NCBI RefSeq assembly: GCF_902497785.1
Contig: NZ_CABVHK010000002.1
Location: 124,001 to 188,000, forward strand
Length of the DNA stretch: 64,000 bases
Origin: Pseudomonas fluorescens
GTDB lineage: Bacteria; Pseudomonadota; Gammaproteobacteria; Pseudomonadales; Pseudomonadaceae
Direction: 5' to 3'
How positions within the stretch are numbered: position 1 is the first letter of the stretch; the number at the start of each line of letters is the position of its first letter. The translations under genes were made by a program, and so were the position numbers. Positions 34,843-44,888 of this stretch are shown here, piece by piece. Below the pieces are notes generated by a model. The model ran no database searches, was not told where the DNA came from, and saw nothing but the letters and a program-made list of their open reading frames with translations.

Positions 34843-35328
34843 TCAAGGCTTCAACGGCAGCCAGATTTCCAGCACGCCAGTATTGAGCTTCGGGTTGAAG
34901 TCTTCGCTGTAGCGTTCGAACTCCGGCGCGTCCGCCGCCTCTTTACCGGACTGCGGCAGCCAGGTTTTCCAGATGTACTGGAAGGTCGCGGGCAATTGAT
35001 CCAGCGCACCCTGGTGTTCGAACACCGCGTACTGCTGCGGTTGGACTTCAACCCAACGGTACTGTTCGGGAAGGTCATCGAGCTTGTCGATCTCGACGCC
35101 GGCAATGTATTCGAAGCCGCCCTTGCCATCCGGATTGCAGCAGATGCCGTAGGTGACTTCGCTTTTCTGACCGGGAATTTTGCCGAGGTGCGGGATGAAT
35201 TTTTCCCAAAGGTCGGGAATCCCTTGTGTGGTGTCTTGGGTAAATCGCCCGCCGAGCCCTGCAATGAGCATGAAGTGCCCATGTTCGAATCGCGGTTCGA
35301 CCTGTTTCACGCCTGTTTGCTCATCCAT
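34843..35328 (-). CDS. GyrI-like small-molecule binding protein
   Basis: A 161-residue protein of the AraC effector-binding/GyrI-like fold: EPRFEHGHFMLIAGLGGRFT at the start, then YGICCNPDGKGGFEYIAGVEI and the C-terminal EIWLPLKP. It has no DNA-binding domain, so it is a stand-alone ligand-binding protein. ATG at 35328 with GGAGT upstream. Confidence 0.88.
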   Translation of the reverse strand: MDEQTGVKQVEPRFEHGHFMLIAGLGGRFTQDTTQGIPDLWEKFIPHLGKIPGQKSEVTYGICCNPDGKGGFEYIAGVEIDKLDDLPEQYRWVEVQPQQYAVFEHQGALDQLPATFQYIWKTWLPQSGKEAADAPEFERYSEDFNPKLNTGVLEIWLPLKP

Positions 35329-35394
35329 GACTCGACTCCTGCATCAAAAAATGGGTTCGGCTGGGAGTATAGAAGCCAAACCCGATTAGCCCAG

Positions 35395-36057
35395 TTAAAG
35401 GCTATGTAACGCTTCGACTGCACCCGTTCCAACAAACTCGTTGTATCCCGATAGAATCACGTAGACCGCGAAATAGCAGAAGATCGCCGCTGATGCCATG
35501 TAGGAATAGCGCAGCAACTTGTCACCGAGCAATTTGCCGCCATGGCTCGCCGCGAAGCACAGGCCGGCGGACCACAACAAACCGGCGCAGAGAAATCCGC
35601 CAAGGAACAATGCCGAACTCAGCGTCCCGCCACCGCCGGAACGTGCGATCAGCGTGCCGCCCACCGCGGCGAACCAGAGAATGGCGCTGGGTGACGACAT
35701 CGCCAGGAAAATCCCGCGAAAAAACTCTTTGCGGTGGGAGTTGTGACCGACTTCGGCGGTCTGGGCCAACACTGCTTCATGGTGAATCGCCGAATAGATC
35801 ATCTTCGCCGCGAAATACATCAGCAGCGCCGAACCGCCGATCCACAACACCCAGCGTACGCTTTCGTATTGCAGCAAAACGGTCATCCCCGCCAGCGCCA
35901 GCACCGCGTAAATCAAGTCGCCGACACAGGTGCCCAGTCCCAGCGCAAACCCTTGAAAATAGCCGCGCTGCATGGCCAGGGTAATCATCGCGATATTGGC
36001 CACGCCGATATCCAGGCACAACGAAAGGCTCAGCAAAAAGCCGCTGCTAAATTCCAT
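35395..36057 (-). CDS. LysE family amino-acid exporter
   Basis: A 220-residue membrane protein with about six helices and the LysE core FALGLGTCVGDLIYAVLALAG and PSAILWFAAVGG. It exports amino acids; which ones is unknown. ATG at 36057 preceded by GGAAA; a TTG one codon earlier is also in frame. It is divergent from alaC. Confidence 0.88.
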   Translation of the reverse strand: MEFSSGFLLSLSLCLDIGVANIAMITLAMQRGYFQGFALGLGTCVGDLIYAVLALAGMTVLLQYESVRWVLWIGGSALLMYFAAKMIYSAIHHEAVLAQTAEVGHNSHRKEFFRGIFLAMSSPSAILWFAAVGGTLIARSGGGGTLSSALFLGGFLCAGLLWSAGLCFAASHGGKLLGDKLLRYSYMASAAIFCYFAVYVILSGYNEFVGTGAVEALHSL

Positions 36058-36196
36058 CAACCGATTTCCTTCGGAAAAATTTGTTTACGTGGAGGCTGGA
36101 CAGTCTGCCACAGCTGCCCTTACATTCCGTCACAGGTCACCGCAGTGACCAGCGTCGCTCGGACGGTTCCGGGCGCTTACGTTATCCGAGGCAACA

Positions 36197-37414
36197 ATGG
36201 CCGAACAAGGTTCGCCGCGCCGCTTTGCGCGCATAGATCGACTCCCCCCTTACGTTTTCAACATCACCGCCGAGCTGAAGATGGCCGCCCGTCGTCGTGG
36301 TGAAGACATCATTGACTTGAGCATGGGCAACCCCGACGGCCCGACGCCGCCGCACATTGTCGAAAAACTGGTCACCGTCGCCCAGCGCGAAGACACCCAC
36401 GGCTACTCCACGTCCAAGGGCATTCCGCGCCTGCGCCGGGCGATTTCCAACTGGTACAAGCAGCGTTACGCGGTCGACATCGACCCGGAAACCGAAGCCA
36501 TTGTCACCATCGGCTCCAAGGAAGGCCTGGCGCATTTGATGCTGGCCACCCTCGATCAGGGCGACACGGTGCTGGTACCGAACCCGAGCTACCCGATTCA
36601 CATCTACGGTGCCGTTATTGCCGGCGCCCAGGTGCGTTCCGTGCCGCTGATTCCGGGGGTGGATTTCTTCGCTGAGCTGGAACGGGCGATTCGCGGCTCG
36701 ATCCCGAAACCGAAAATGATGATCCTCGGTTTCCCGTCCAACCCGACTGCGCAGTGCGTGGAGCTGGATTTCTTCGAGCGCGTCATCGCCCTCGCCAAGC
36801 AGTACGACGTGCTGGTGGTGCACGACCTGGCTTACGCCGACATCGTCTACGACGGCTGGAAAGCCCCGTCGATCATGCAGGTGCCTGGCGCCAAGGACAT
36901 CGCGGTGGAGTTTTTCACTCTGTCCAAGAGCTACAACATGGCGGGCTGGCGCATCGGTTTCATGGTCGGCAATCCGGAACTGGTCAACGCGCTGGCGCGG
37001 ATCAAGAGCTACCACGACTACGGCACCTTCACCCCGCTGCAAGTCGCGGCGATTGCGGCGCTGGAAGGCGATCAGCAATGCGTCAAAGACATCGCCGAGC
37101 AGTATCGGCAACGGCGTAATGTGCTGGTCAAAGGCCTGCATGAACTGGGCTGGATGGTCGAAAACCCGAAAGCATCGATGTACGTCTGGGCAAAAATCCC
37201 CGACGCGTATGCGAACCTGGGTTCGCTGGAGTTCGCCAAAAAACTGCTGGCCGAAGCCAAGGTCTGCGTCTCGCCGGGCGTCGGGTTCGGTGAGTATGGG
37301 GACGATCACGTGCGCTTCGCGCTGATCGAAAACCAGGACCGGATTCGCCAGGCCGTGCGCGGGATTCGCGGGATGTTCAGGGCGGATGGGCTGGTCAATA
37401 AAATCATTTACTAA
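36197..37414 (+). CDS. alaC: Alanine transaminase AlaC
   Basis: A 405-residue class I aminotransferase. The PLP lysine is K244 in [15 protein letters not shown]; other conserved blocks are [24 protein letters not shown] and [13 protein letters not shown]. The match to the AlaC group, which makes alanine from pyruvate and glutamate, is strong over the full length. ATG at 36197 with GAGG upstream. Divergent from the LysE exporter gene. Confidence 0.9.
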   Translation: MAEQGSPRRFARIDRLPPYVFNITAELKMAARRRGEDIIDLSMGNPDGPTPPHIVEKLVTVAQREDTHGYSTSKGIPRLRRAISNWYKQRYAVDIDPETEAIVTIGSKEGLAHLMLATLDQGDTVLVPNPSYPIHIYGAVIAGAQVRSVPLIPGVDFFAELERAIRGSIPKPKMMILGFPSNPTAQCVELDFFERVIALAKQYDVLVVHDLAYADIVYDGWKAPSIMQVPGAKDIAVEFFTLSKSYNMAGWRIGFMVGNPELVNALARIKSYHDYGTFTPLQVAAIAALEGDQQCVKDIAEQYRQRRNVLVKGLHELGWMVENPKASMYVWAKIPDAYANLGSLEFAKKLLAEAKVCVSPGVGFGEYGDDHVRFALIENQDRIRQAVRGIRGMFRADGLVNKIIY

Positions 37415-37508
37415 GTAGAAAATCCGGGAGCGATCTTGTTGCTCCCGGAGTGTACAACTGCAGCTGGTAACCAGGCCAAAACCACGTACATTCCAGATTG
37501 GTACCACA

Positions 37509-37793
37509 CTACGTGACTGTAAAGTTTCGCAGTGCTGTCCAGGGAGAATGGTTTCCCCCTACGGTCTGTCTGGCCCGAACTGCATATGCACCCGGAATCC
37601 ATGCAGTTTGTGAAGTCACTTGCCACTGGCCTGACGAGAGCACCTTAGCTGTGCCCACAGGCGTTCCATCACTTTTTTCGACCGTTATATCTCCTGCTTC
37701 ATCTCCCTTACCAATAAACGTTGGTCTAGGACCTTGGTCAGAGTTTTCTGCTGGAACCAAGATTTCCGGAATTCCTAACGATGATGTGCCCAT
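37509..37793 (-). CDS. Small stand-alone Ig-like domain protein
   Basis: A 94-residue protein consisting of a single Ig/beta-sandwich-like domain: PTFIGKGDEAGDITV, then AKVLSSGQWQVTSQ and YAVRARQTVGGN. Domains of this type normally occur in repeats within large adhesins. Here one copy stands alone, with a perfect AAGGAG six nt before its ATG and no signal peptide. Composition is less GC-rich than the neighbours. Function unknown; export by a non-Sec route cannot be excluded. Confidence 0.72.
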   Translation of the reverse strand: MGTSSLGIPEILVPAENSDQGPRPTFIGKGDEAGDITVEKSDGTPVGTAKVLSSGQWQVTSQTAWIPGAYAVRARQTVGGNHSPWTALRNFTVT

Positions 37794-37969
37794 AACCCGC
37801 TCCTTGTCTTCGACAGTATTGATTCATCAGCAAGCCATGTCGGCATCGCCTCGACCGCAATACTCGCCCCGAATGCGAGAGACGGTCTACCTGTGATAAA
37901 TGACAGTTCAGACAGGCGGTCCCCTGTCGGCCCTCACATTAATTATTGGCAACTTCATTTGCCACCTAC

Positions 37970-37997
37970 AAAAAAACCGCATCACTGCGGTTTTTTT
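37970..37997. terminator. Bidirectional terminator at the gntP end
   Basis: CCGCA at 37977-37981 and TGCGG at 37986-37990 with a run of A before and T after. Confidence 0.85.
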
Positions 37998-38013
37998 GTG
38001 GTTGCCGATCGTG

Positions 38014-39366
38014 TCAGACGAACATCGACAACAGCAGAATAAAGCCCAAACCCACCACCGACAGAATGGTTTCCATCGCGGTCCAGGTCTTGAAGGTTTC
38101 CGCCACGGTCATGTTGAAGTACTGCTTCACCAGCCAGAAACCCGCGTCGTTGACGTGAGACAGGATCAGCGACCCGGCACCGGTGGCCAGCACCAGCAGC
38201 TCACGGTTCACGCCCGGAATCATCCCCACTACCGGCACCACAATGCCTGCACCGGTAATGGTCGCCACCGTCGCCGAACCGGTTGCAATGCGGATCACCG
38301 CCGCCACCAGCCACGCCAGCAAAATCGGTGAGATCTGCGCGTTGACCGCCATGTGGCCGATCACGTCACCGACACCGCTGGTCACCAGCATCTGCTTGAA
38401 GCCACCACCGGCACCGATGATCAGAATGATCGCGGCGGTCGGCGCAAGGCTGGCATCCAGCAGTTTCAGAATCTGATTGGAGCCGATGCCCTGACGATGG
38501 CCGAAGGTGTACAGCGACAGCAGCAACGCCAGCAGCAGCGCGGAGATCGGGTGGCCGATCAGGTCCATGAAGGAGCGGAAGAAATTGCCTTCAGGCAACA
38601 CCACGTCGGCGAAGGTCTTGAGCAGCATCAGGAATACCGGCAGCAGCACGGTGATCAGGGTGATGCTGAAGCTCGGCAGTTCTTTCGCGTCGGGTTCGCG
38701 TGCCAGTTGATCCACCAGTTCCTGATTCGGATGACCGGGGATGTATTTGGCAATGAAAGTGCCGTAGATCGGGCCGGCAATAATGGCCGTCGGCAATGCG
38801 ACGATCAGGCCGTAGAGAATGGTTTTGCCGATGTCGGCACCGAACACGCCGATGGCCAGCAACGGGCCCGGGTGCGGTGGCACCAGGCCGTGCACGGCGG
38901 ACAGACCGGCCAGCAGCGGGATACCGATCTTGATGATCGACACGCCGGTACGCCGGGCGACGATGAACACCAGCGGGATCAGCAGCACGAAACCGATTTC
39001 GAAGAACAGCGGAATACCGACGAGGAACGCGGCGAACATCATCGCCCACTGCACCTTGTCCTTGCCGAATGCGCGAATCAGCGTCTGCGCAATCTGATCC
39101 GCCCCGCCCGACTCGGCCATCATTTTGCCGAGCATGGTGCCCAGCGCCAGGATGATCCCGACGAAACCGAGCACGCCACCGAAGCCGTCCTGGAACGCCT
39201 TGATGATGGTGCCGATCGGCATGCCGGACGTCAGCCCGAGAAAGGCTGCGGCAATGATCAGGGCGATGAACGGGTGAAATTTGAACTTGGTGATCAGGAT
39301 AATAAGCCCGATCACCGTGACCACTGCATCAAGCAGCAGGAACGTCTCGTGGGACATGCCAAACAT
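38014..39366 (-). CDS. gntP: Gluconate permease, GntP family
   Basis: A 450-residue membrane protein with about twelve hydrophobic segments and the GntP-family block LSAVHGLVPPHPGPLLAIG. It imports gluconate with protons. The ATG at 39366 has AGGAG nine nt upstream. Immediately upstream, on the coding strand, lies AATAACAACAACAA, a Crc/Hfq-type motif. The gene is next to gntK and the gntR gene, and an operator match lies between gntP and gntK. Confidence 0.93.
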   Translation of the reverse strand: MFGMSHETFLLLDAVVTVIGLIILITKFKFHPFIALIIAAAFLGLTSGMPIGTIIKAFQDGFGGVLGFVGIILALGTMLGKMMAESGGADQIAQTLIRAFGKDKVQWAMMFAAFLVGIPLFFEIGFVLLIPLVFIVARRTGVSIIKIGIPLLAGLSAVHGLVPPHPGPLLAIGVFGADIGKTILYGLIVALPTAIIAGPIYGTFIAKYIPGHPNQELVDQLAREPDAKELPSFSITLITVLLPVFLMLLKTFADVVLPEGNFFRSFMDLIGHPISALLLALLLSLYTFGHRQGIGSNQILKLLDASLAPTAAIILIIGAGGGFKQMLVTSGVGDVIGHMAVNAQISPILLAWLVAAVIRIATGSATVATITGAGIVVPVVGMIPGVNRELLVLATGAGSLILSHVNDAGFWLVKQYFNMTVAETFKTWTAMETILSVVGLGFILLLSMFV

Positions 39367-39382
39367 TAGGGGTGTCTCCTGG

Positions 39383-39396
39383 TTGTTGTTGTTATT
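39383..39396 (-). promoter_or_regulatory. CA-rich Crc/Hfq motif in the gntP leader
   Basis: AATAACAACAACAA, an extended AAnAAnAA pattern, lies 17 bases before the gntP start. In pseudomonads Hfq and Crc bind such motifs in mRNA leaders to repress translation when preferred carbon sources are present. Confidence 0.7.
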
Positions 39397-39425
39397 AAAG
39401 CGGGAAATTCGAAAGTCATGAGGAC

Positions 39426-39439
39426 AGCGCTATCTCTGC
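39426..39439. promoter_or_regulatory. GntR-type operator between gntP and gntK
   Basis: AGCGCTATCTCTGC matches the reverse complement of AC-N-AAG-N-TAGCGCT in 10 of the 12 defined positions. It is upstream of gntP. Confidence 0.55.
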
Positions 39440-39447
39440 AAGCAAAA

Positions 39448-39981
39448 TTAACCGACGCGTTTCAAGCCGTGCTCTAGCCACCAGTGGTGTGCCTGAACGG
39501 CCAGTTCATCGACGCTGTGGGTCGACGCATCAAGGGCCAGGGTCAGCGGTTCGCCGACGGGCGACTCAAGCGTGGCGAACTGGCTGTCGATCAGGGTCGA
39601 CGGCATGAAGTGGCCCGGACGATGGGAAACACGGTCGGCGGCGACTTCAGGCGTGAGTTCGAGAAACACGAAGCCCAGGCCCGGCAAGGCGCTGCGCAGT
39701 ACTTCGCGGTAACTGTGTTTGAGGGCCGAGCAGGTCAGCACCGGGCGCTGGCCCGTGGCATCGACGCGGCGCAGTTCATCGCACAGGCTGTCGAGCCAGC
39801 CGGCGCGGTCGTCGTCGTTCAGGGGAATGCCGGCGCTCATCTTTTCGATGTTGGCCGCCGGGTGAAACGTGTCGCCTTCAATGGCCGTGGCGCCGCTGAG
39901 CTCGCACAGGGCTTCGCTGACGCAGGTTTTGCCGCAACCGGCCACGCCCATGATGACCAGGGCGGTGATGGGATGATTCAT
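39448..39981 (-). CDS. gntK: Gluconokinase
   Basis: A 177-residue kinase with a Walker A loop GVAGCGKTCVSEAL at about 11-24 and the gluconate kinase elements IEGDTFHPAANIEKMSAGIPLNDDDR. It phosphorylates gluconate to 6-phosphogluconate. ATG at 39981 with GAGG six nt upstream. It lies upstream of gntP, both divergent from gntR. Confidence 0.94.
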   Translation of the reverse strand: MNHPITALVIMGVAGCGKTCVSEALCELSGATAIEGDTFHPAANIEKMSAGIPLNDDDRAGWLDSLCDELRRVDATGQRPVLTCSALKHSYREVLRSALPGLGFVFLELTPEVAADRVSHRPGHFMPSTLIDSQFATLESPVGEPLTLALDASTHSVDELAVQAHHWWLEHGLKRVG

Positions 39982-40002
39982 GTAACACCTCAGCGCGCAG
40001 AC

Positions 40003-40016
40003 AGCGCTACCTTTGA
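40003..40016. promoter_or_regulatory. GntR-type operator upstream of gntK
   Basis: AGCGCTACCTTTGA is one mismatch from the reverse complement of AC-N-AAG-N-TAGCGCT. It lies 22 bases upstream of the gntK start. Confidence 0.65.
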
Positions 40017-40152
40017 AACCTCTGACACAGTTCAAAAGCAGAAGTTGCCGACGCCTTCTTGTCATTTTTGTGGGTTGCAGCGTGTTCGTTCCCGACGCCG
40101 AAAAGCGAGGTTCAGGCAAAACTCGCTTACGCATTTGCAGCCGCTTCGGGAC

Positions 40153-40166
40153 AGCGCTACCTTAGT
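40153..40166. promoter_or_regulatory. GntR-type operator upstream of gntR
   Basis: AGCGCTACCTTAGT is a perfect match to the reverse complement of AC-N-AAG-N-TAGCGCT. It lies 30 bases upstream of the gntR start and indicates autoregulation. Confidence 0.7.
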
Positions 40167-40195
40167 GCCTTGAATTTTGTTTGGCAAGCCGCCCG

Positions 40196-41227
40196 ATGAC
40201 CTCCCCTAAAAACGATAAAAATACGCGAACCACTGGCCGTCCGACCCTTAACGAAGTGGCGCGAATGGCCGGCGTCAGCCCGATTACCGCCTCCCGCGCC
40301 TTGCGTGGCGTGAGCACCGTGGCCACCGAACTGGTGGAAAAAGTCCAGAAAGCGGCGCTTGAACTCAATTACGTGGTCAACCCCGCCGCTCGCGCCTTGG
40401 CCTCGGCCCAGAGCCATTCCGTGGTGGTTTTGGTGCCGTCACTGTCCAACTTGCTGTTTATCGAAACGCTGGAAGCCATTCATCAGGTTTTGCGCCCCAA
40501 GGGCTTCGAAGTGCTGATCGGCAACTTCCATTACTCGCGCGATGAAGAAGAAAACCTGCTGCGCAACTACATGGCCTATCAACCACGCGGTCTGCTGCTG
40601 ACCGGGTTTGATCGCACTGAAAGTTCGCGGCGAATGGTCGAGGCGAGCAACATTCCCTGCGTCTACATGATGGAACTCGACAGTGCCGCGGGCGTTAATT
40701 GCGTGGGTTTTTCGCAACTGGCGGCCGGCGAAACGGCGGCCGAGCATTTGTTGTCCCGCGGCCGCAAGCGCCTGGCTTACATCGGCGCGCAACTGGACCA
40801 GCGCACGCTGCTGCGCGGCGAAGGTTTCCGCAAAGCCCTGCAAAAAGCCGGTCGTTATGACCCGGACCTGGAAGTGCTGACACCACGCGCGTCCTCGGTC
40901 GGGCTGGGCGGCGAGCTGTTCCTGCAACTGATTGCCAGTCATCCCGATGTCGATGCGATCTTTTTCGGCAACGACGACCTGGCGCAGGGCGCGCTATTGG
41001 AAGCGCTGCGCTGCGGGATCAAAATCCCCGAGCAAGTGGCGATTCTCGGTTTCAACGACCTGCCGGCCTCGGCCCACATGGTTCCGCGCCTGAGTAGCAT
41101 CAGTACCCCGCGCGAAGCCATCGGCCGATGTGCGGCGGAGCAGATGCTGACCTTGATGGCGGGCAATAGTGTGGCCAGACCGGTGCTGGACATGGGGTTT
41201 GAACTCAAGGTACGGGAAAGTACTTAA
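40196..41227 (+). CDS. gntR: LacI family gluconate regulator GntR
   Basis: A 343-residue LacI-type repressor. The N-terminal helix-turn-helix with hinge (PTLNEVARMAGVSPITASRA) is at about 16-36, followed by a sugar-binding core. It is divergent from gntK-gntP; in P. aeruginosa the equivalent LacI-type GntR represses gluconate genes. ATG at 40196; a TTG at 40181 is also in frame. Confidence 0.9.
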   Translation: MTSPKNDKNTRTTGRPTLNEVARMAGVSPITASRALRGVSTVATELVEKVQKAALELNYVVNPAARALASAQSHSVVVLVPSLSNLLFIETLEAIHQVLRPKGFEVLIGNFHYSRDEEENLLRNYMAYQPRGLLLTGFDRTESSRRMVEASNIPCVYMMELDSAAGVNCVGFSQLAAGETAAEHLLSRGRKRLAYIGAQLDQRTLLRGEGFRKALQKAGRYDPDLEVLTPRASSVGLGGELFLQLIASHPDVDAIFFGNDDLAQGALLEALRCGIKIPEQVAILGFNDLPASAHMVPRLSSISTPREAIGRCAAEQMLTLMAGNSVARPVLDMGFELKVREST

Positions 41228-41230
41228 CCC

Positions 41231-41320
41231 CTGTGGGAGCGAGCCTGCTCGCGAAGCTGTGTACCAGGCAACATCGGGCTGATTGACACACCGCCTTCGC
41301 GAGCAGGCTCGCTCCCACAA
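41231..41320. repeat. REP inverted pair
   Basis: GGAGCGAGCCTGCTCGCGAA and its inverse with a 45-base spacer. Confidence 0.85.
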
Positions 41321-41491
41321 GAAATCTCCGCACGCACCCGCACCATCAAGCTGCGCATCGCCGACGCCACGGGTTTCAACTAACCTAGATAATGCGTCTC
41401 GACTTCGGCACTACCCGACCCCGCTTGAGTCGCACAGTGGCCGACACGCTGTTAAATTCCTGAAGTGTCTAATCGCTGAAGGAGTAGCTCA

Positions 41492-42124
41492 ATGGAACAT
41501 GCACTGAAAATTTTGGGTAAAGCGTCCTCTATCAACGTCAGAAAGGTCCTGTGGACCTGCGACGAGCTGGGCATTTCCTACGAACGGGAAGACTGGGGCA
41601 GCGGCTACGCGTCGACTCACAGCCCGGAATTCCTCAGGCTCAACCCCAACGCTCAAGTGCCGGTGATCATCGATGAAGCCGGCGTGCTGTGGGAGTCCAA
41701 TACCATCTGCCGCTACCTGGCCGGTAAACATCCCCATCATGACCTGCTGCCGCACGAGCCGGCAGCGCGTGCCCGGGTGGAGCAGTGGATGGATTGGCAG
41801 GCTACCGAACTCAATCGGGCCTGGAGTTACGCGTTCACGGCGCTGGTGCGCAAGGACCCCGAGTACCAGGACCCGCACCTGATTGCCACCGGCCTGCGCG
41901 GCTGGAATCAGAAAATGAGCATTCTCGAACACCAATTGGCGACGACCAAAGCCTATGTTGCCGGGCCACGGTTCTCGCTGGCGGATATCGTCATCGGGTT
42001 GTCGATCAACCGCTGGCTGATGACGCCGATGGATCGGCCGGACTTCCCCGCCATCGACGAATATTTCCAGCGTCTGGCGCAGCGCCCCGGGTTCCTCAAA
42101 CACGGATGCAACGGTTTGCCGTAA
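41492..42124 (+). CDS. Glutathione S-transferase family protein
   Basis: A 210-residue GST. The N-terminal thioredoxin-like domain has SSINVRKVLWTCDELG with the likely active-site Ser or Asn, and NPNAQVPVIIDEAGVLWESN with the glutathione-binding Glu-Ser. The all-helical C-terminal domain follows. ATG at 41492 with GGAGT upstream. Substrate unknown. Confidence 0.92.
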   Translation: MEHALKILGKASSINVRKVLWTCDELGISYEREDWGSGYASTHSPEFLRLNPNAQVPVIIDEAGVLWESNTICRYLAGKHPHHDLLPHEPAARARVEQWMDWQATELNRAWSYAFTALVRKDPEYQDPHLIATGLRGWNQKMSILEHQLATTKAYVAGPRFSLADIVIGLSINRWLMTPMDRPDFPAIDEYFQRLAQRPGFLKHGCNGLP

Positions 42125-42286
42125 CGCAGCGGTCGACCTCTGCCGGAGGGCGGCAAAGGTTAACCGCGAACAATTCGTGAAACGGCGCGCAGAAATCGCA
42201 ACCCGTTGACTAACAAGGAATTTCACAGACAGGCACACTATTTGCTCAACGCACTGCACCACAAAAACCCACAAGGTCTACTCATC

Positions 42287-42838
42287 ATGTTGGTCAGTGC
42301 TAACAAACAGACGTTAATGACCCCGATCCCGAAGAAGCCCGGCGAAGATCCGACCGCCGAAGCCGCTGCCGGACTGCAGGGGGCGATGCTGCAAACACTG
42401 CAAAGCAATGTGCAGGCGCAAACCGCGCAGGTGCAAAAGTCCGCCACCCAGAACGCCACGCAGCAAGTCAGCGAGGCGAACAAAATCAGCGACAACGTTG
42501 ATGAAGCGTTCGCGAAAACGCGGGTGGGACTGCAACTGACTTACGCCCCGCTTCCGGCCGATGTTCAGGGCAAGTTCAAGGGCGGCACGGCCACCGACGC
42601 CTTCAAGGAGTACATGAGCAAAACGCCAGAGGAGCGCATTCAGGACGCCATTCTGGAAGAGATGGGTCTGACCAAGGAAGAAGTGGCGCAAATGCCGCCG
42701 GAGCAACAACAGGCGGTCGCCAAGGAAATTGCCGAGCGCATGCAGGACAAGATCAAACTGGCTGAAGCCGAGAAGAACTCCGGTAACGGCGAACATGGCA
42801 GCAGTCAGGTGGCCGACAAGTTACTCGCGGCGCTGTAA
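42287..42838 (+). CDS. Hypothetical helical protein
   Basis: A 183-residue protein from ATG 42287 (MLVSANKQTLMTPIPKKPGE). It is highly polar and helical, with Gln/Ala-rich stretches (LQSNVQAQTAQVQKSATQNA) and a C-terminal part rich in Glu and Gln, suggesting coiled coils. No membrane segment. I do not recognise a characterised family. Confidence 0.75.
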   Translation: MLVSANKQTLMTPIPKKPGEDPTAEAAAGLQGAMLQTLQSNVQAQTAQVQKSATQNATQQVSEANKISDNVDEAFAKTRVGLQLTYAPLPADVQGKFKGGTATDAFKEYMSKTPEERIQDAILEEMGLTKEEVAQMPPEQQQAVAKEIAERMQDKIKLAEAEKNSGNGEHGSSQVADKLLAAL

Positions 42839-42853
42839 CAACGCGGTTATTTA

Positions 42854-42954
42854 TGTAGCAGCGAGCTTGCTCGCGATGGTCGTGAACGAATACGTGTATT
42901 ACCTGAGTAAACGTGTCGTTCCGAAGCCCTTCGCCAGCAAGCTGGCTCCTGCAA
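42854..42954. repeat. Degenerate REP pair
   Basis: GCAGCGAGCTTGCTCGCGAT paired with a diverged inverse CCAGCAAGCTGGCTCCTGC about 65 bases later. Confidence 0.7.
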
Positions 42955-42963
42955 ATCGGTGTT

Positions 42964-44283
42964 TCAGTTCAATTGCAGCGTTGAATTGAACTGACTGATC
43001 GCATCCACCACATGCCGCGAGCCCTGCTGGATTTCCAGAATCACCTCCCCCGCCTCATTCGCCAGCTCCACGCCCAATCCCGTCCGGCTCAGACTCGACT
43101 GCATGCTCGACACCGCACTCAGCGACAAGTCGTGGTTCTTGCGCACCACCTCGACAATCTCCAGCGTCGCTTGACTGGTGCGTGCGGCAAGGCTGCGCAC
43201 TTCATCGGCGACCACCGCAAAACCTCGTCCGTGCTCACCGGCCCGCGCCGCTTCAATCGCCGCATTGAGCGCCAGCAAGTTGGTTTGATCGGCGATACCG
43301 CGAATGGTCTGGACGATGGTGCCGATGATGTCGGACTGTTTGCTGACCGCGTCGATACTCAACGCCGCTTCGTTCAGATCTTTGGAAATGTCCTGAATAA
43401 TCTGTACGGTTTGCTGCACCACCTGGGAGCCCTTCTGCGCGCACGCGTCATTCTGCACCGAGGTGCTGTGGGCCGATTCGGCGGCGGTTTGCAGGGTCGT
43501 CACTTGCTGGGTGATGTCGCTGGCGAACTTCACCACTTTGTACAACCGGCCCTTGGCGTCGAACAGCGGGTTGTAGGACGCTTCGAGGAAAATCGTCCGG
43601 CCCTGTTTGTCTTTGCGTTCGAAACGGTGCGAGTGGTACTCGCCGCGATTGAGTGACGCCCAGAATGCCTTGTACGTGTGAGATTCGGCATCGGCGCGAT
43701 GACAAAACAGACTGTGATGCTGGCCGACGACTTCGTTAAGCGAGTAGTGAGTCGTCGTCAGAAAGTTTTCATTGGCGGTGATGACGTTGCCTGCGGGGGT
43801 GAACTCGATGACCGCCATGGAGCGGCCGATGGCCGCGAGCATGCTTTCGTTTTCGTGCTCTTTGTTGACCCTGTCAGTGATGTCGGTGGCAACTTTGATC
43901 ACACTGCTGACGTGTCGGTCGGGGCCGAAGACCGGCATGTAACTGGCTTCGAGCCAGATCTCCTTGCCACTCTTGTTCAGGCGCAGGAAGGTTCCGCTGA
44001 CCGGTTCGCCCCGGGCCAGATCACGCCACAATCTGGCGTAATCTTCGCTGCGATAAAACGCCTCTTCACAAAAGATCCGATGATGTTTGCCGCGTACTTC
44101 ATCAACGCTGTAACCCAGGGTGGCGCAAAAGTTGTCGTTGGCGTCGAGTACGATGCCGTCAGGCGTGAATTCAATCATTGCCATCGAACGGCTGACGGCG
44201 GCGAGCTTGGCGTTGGCCTCGCTCAGCGCACAGCTGAAGCGTTGGATTTCCAGCAGGTCAGCCTTGTGATGAAGGTTAAACAT
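42964..44283 (-). CDS. BdlA-like chemoreceptor with two PAS domains
   Basis: A 439-residue soluble protein: PAS 1 at about 30-140, PAS 2 at about 150-262, and a methyl-accepting signalling domain at about 270-439 with [20 protein letters not shown] and [18 protein letters not shown]. It has no membrane helix, so it senses cytoplasmic signals. This matches BdlA, which controls biofilm dispersion in P. aeruginosa. The function here is by similarity. Confidence 0.88.
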   Translation of the reverse strand: MFNLHHKADLLEIQRFSCALSEANAKLAAVSRSMAMIEFTPDGIVLDANDNFCATLGYSVDEVRGKHHRIFCEEAFYRSEDYARLWRDLARGEPVSGTFLRLNKSGKEIWLEASYMPVFGPDRHVSSVIKVATDITDRVNKEHENESMLAAIGRSMAVIEFTPAGNVITANENFLTTTHYSLNEVVGQHHSLFCHRADAESHTYKAFWASLNRGEYHSHRFERKDKQGRTIFLEASYNPLFDAKGRLYKVVKFASDITQQVTTLQTAAESAHSTSVQNDACAQKGSQVVQQTVQIIQDISKDLNEAALSIDAVSKQSDIIGTIVQTIRGIADQTNLLALNAAIEAARAGEHGRGFAVVADEVRSLAARTSQATLEIVEVVRKNHDLSLSAVSSMQSSLSRTGLGVELANEAGEVILEIQQGSRHVVDAISQFNSTLQLN

Positions 44284-44754
44284 GGTCGTATCACCCTAAG
44301 CGCGTTTTTTTGATTGATGAAAGTTCTTCGGTCTTTCAACGTATCCACCACAACGTTCCATGGAACAGGCACACGCATCCCTCCACAGGAAGGATTTTTC
44401 AGGTGATCAATGATGTTGAATCGGAGAGTCCGTGTGACGACGCTCGGATCAAGACATCCGTCTCTTGATAGCCCGGGACCGGGCCAGCCCTGATGTTTTC
44501 ATAAGTCACTCCCTGAACCGAAAAGCTCCCTGCTGGCCAGCGTCGGTGCCTTGGTTGCGCACTCTTGGGCCGTAGACGGCGGTCATCAGATGGCGACCGT
44601 CATCGTTGTCACGAGTGAGCATAGACAGCCGGAATAGGCTTGCAAGGCCACTAGTCGGCCAGTATTAAGGACAAAATCGGTTCAGCTGAAAAACAGATGG
44701 CTGCAACACTGTCGAGGGCAGTGTGAAACGTGGTGTGGGTGCAGGTCTTGAGAC

Positions 44755-44780
44755 CCTCGCGAGCAGGCTCGCTCCCACAG
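44755..44780. repeat. Single REP element
   Basis: CTCGCGAGCAGGCTCGCTCCC, one copy of the first REP family. Confidence 0.8.
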
Positions 44781-44853
44781 GGGGAAGGGGTTTGCAGTCA
44801 GTGAAATGGATGATTCGGGCTGTCGATGGCTTGCAGAGTATTTGATCGCTGCC

Positions 44854-44888
44854 CCCCGTAGGAGCTGCCGCAGGCTGCTCCTACCGGG
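44854..44888. repeat. REP-like hairpin, AGCTGCCGCAGG family
   Basis: CCCCGTAGGAGC at 44854-44865 and GCTCCTACCGGGG further on enclose TGCCGCAGGCT; one compact hairpin of the second REP family. Confidence 0.75.
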
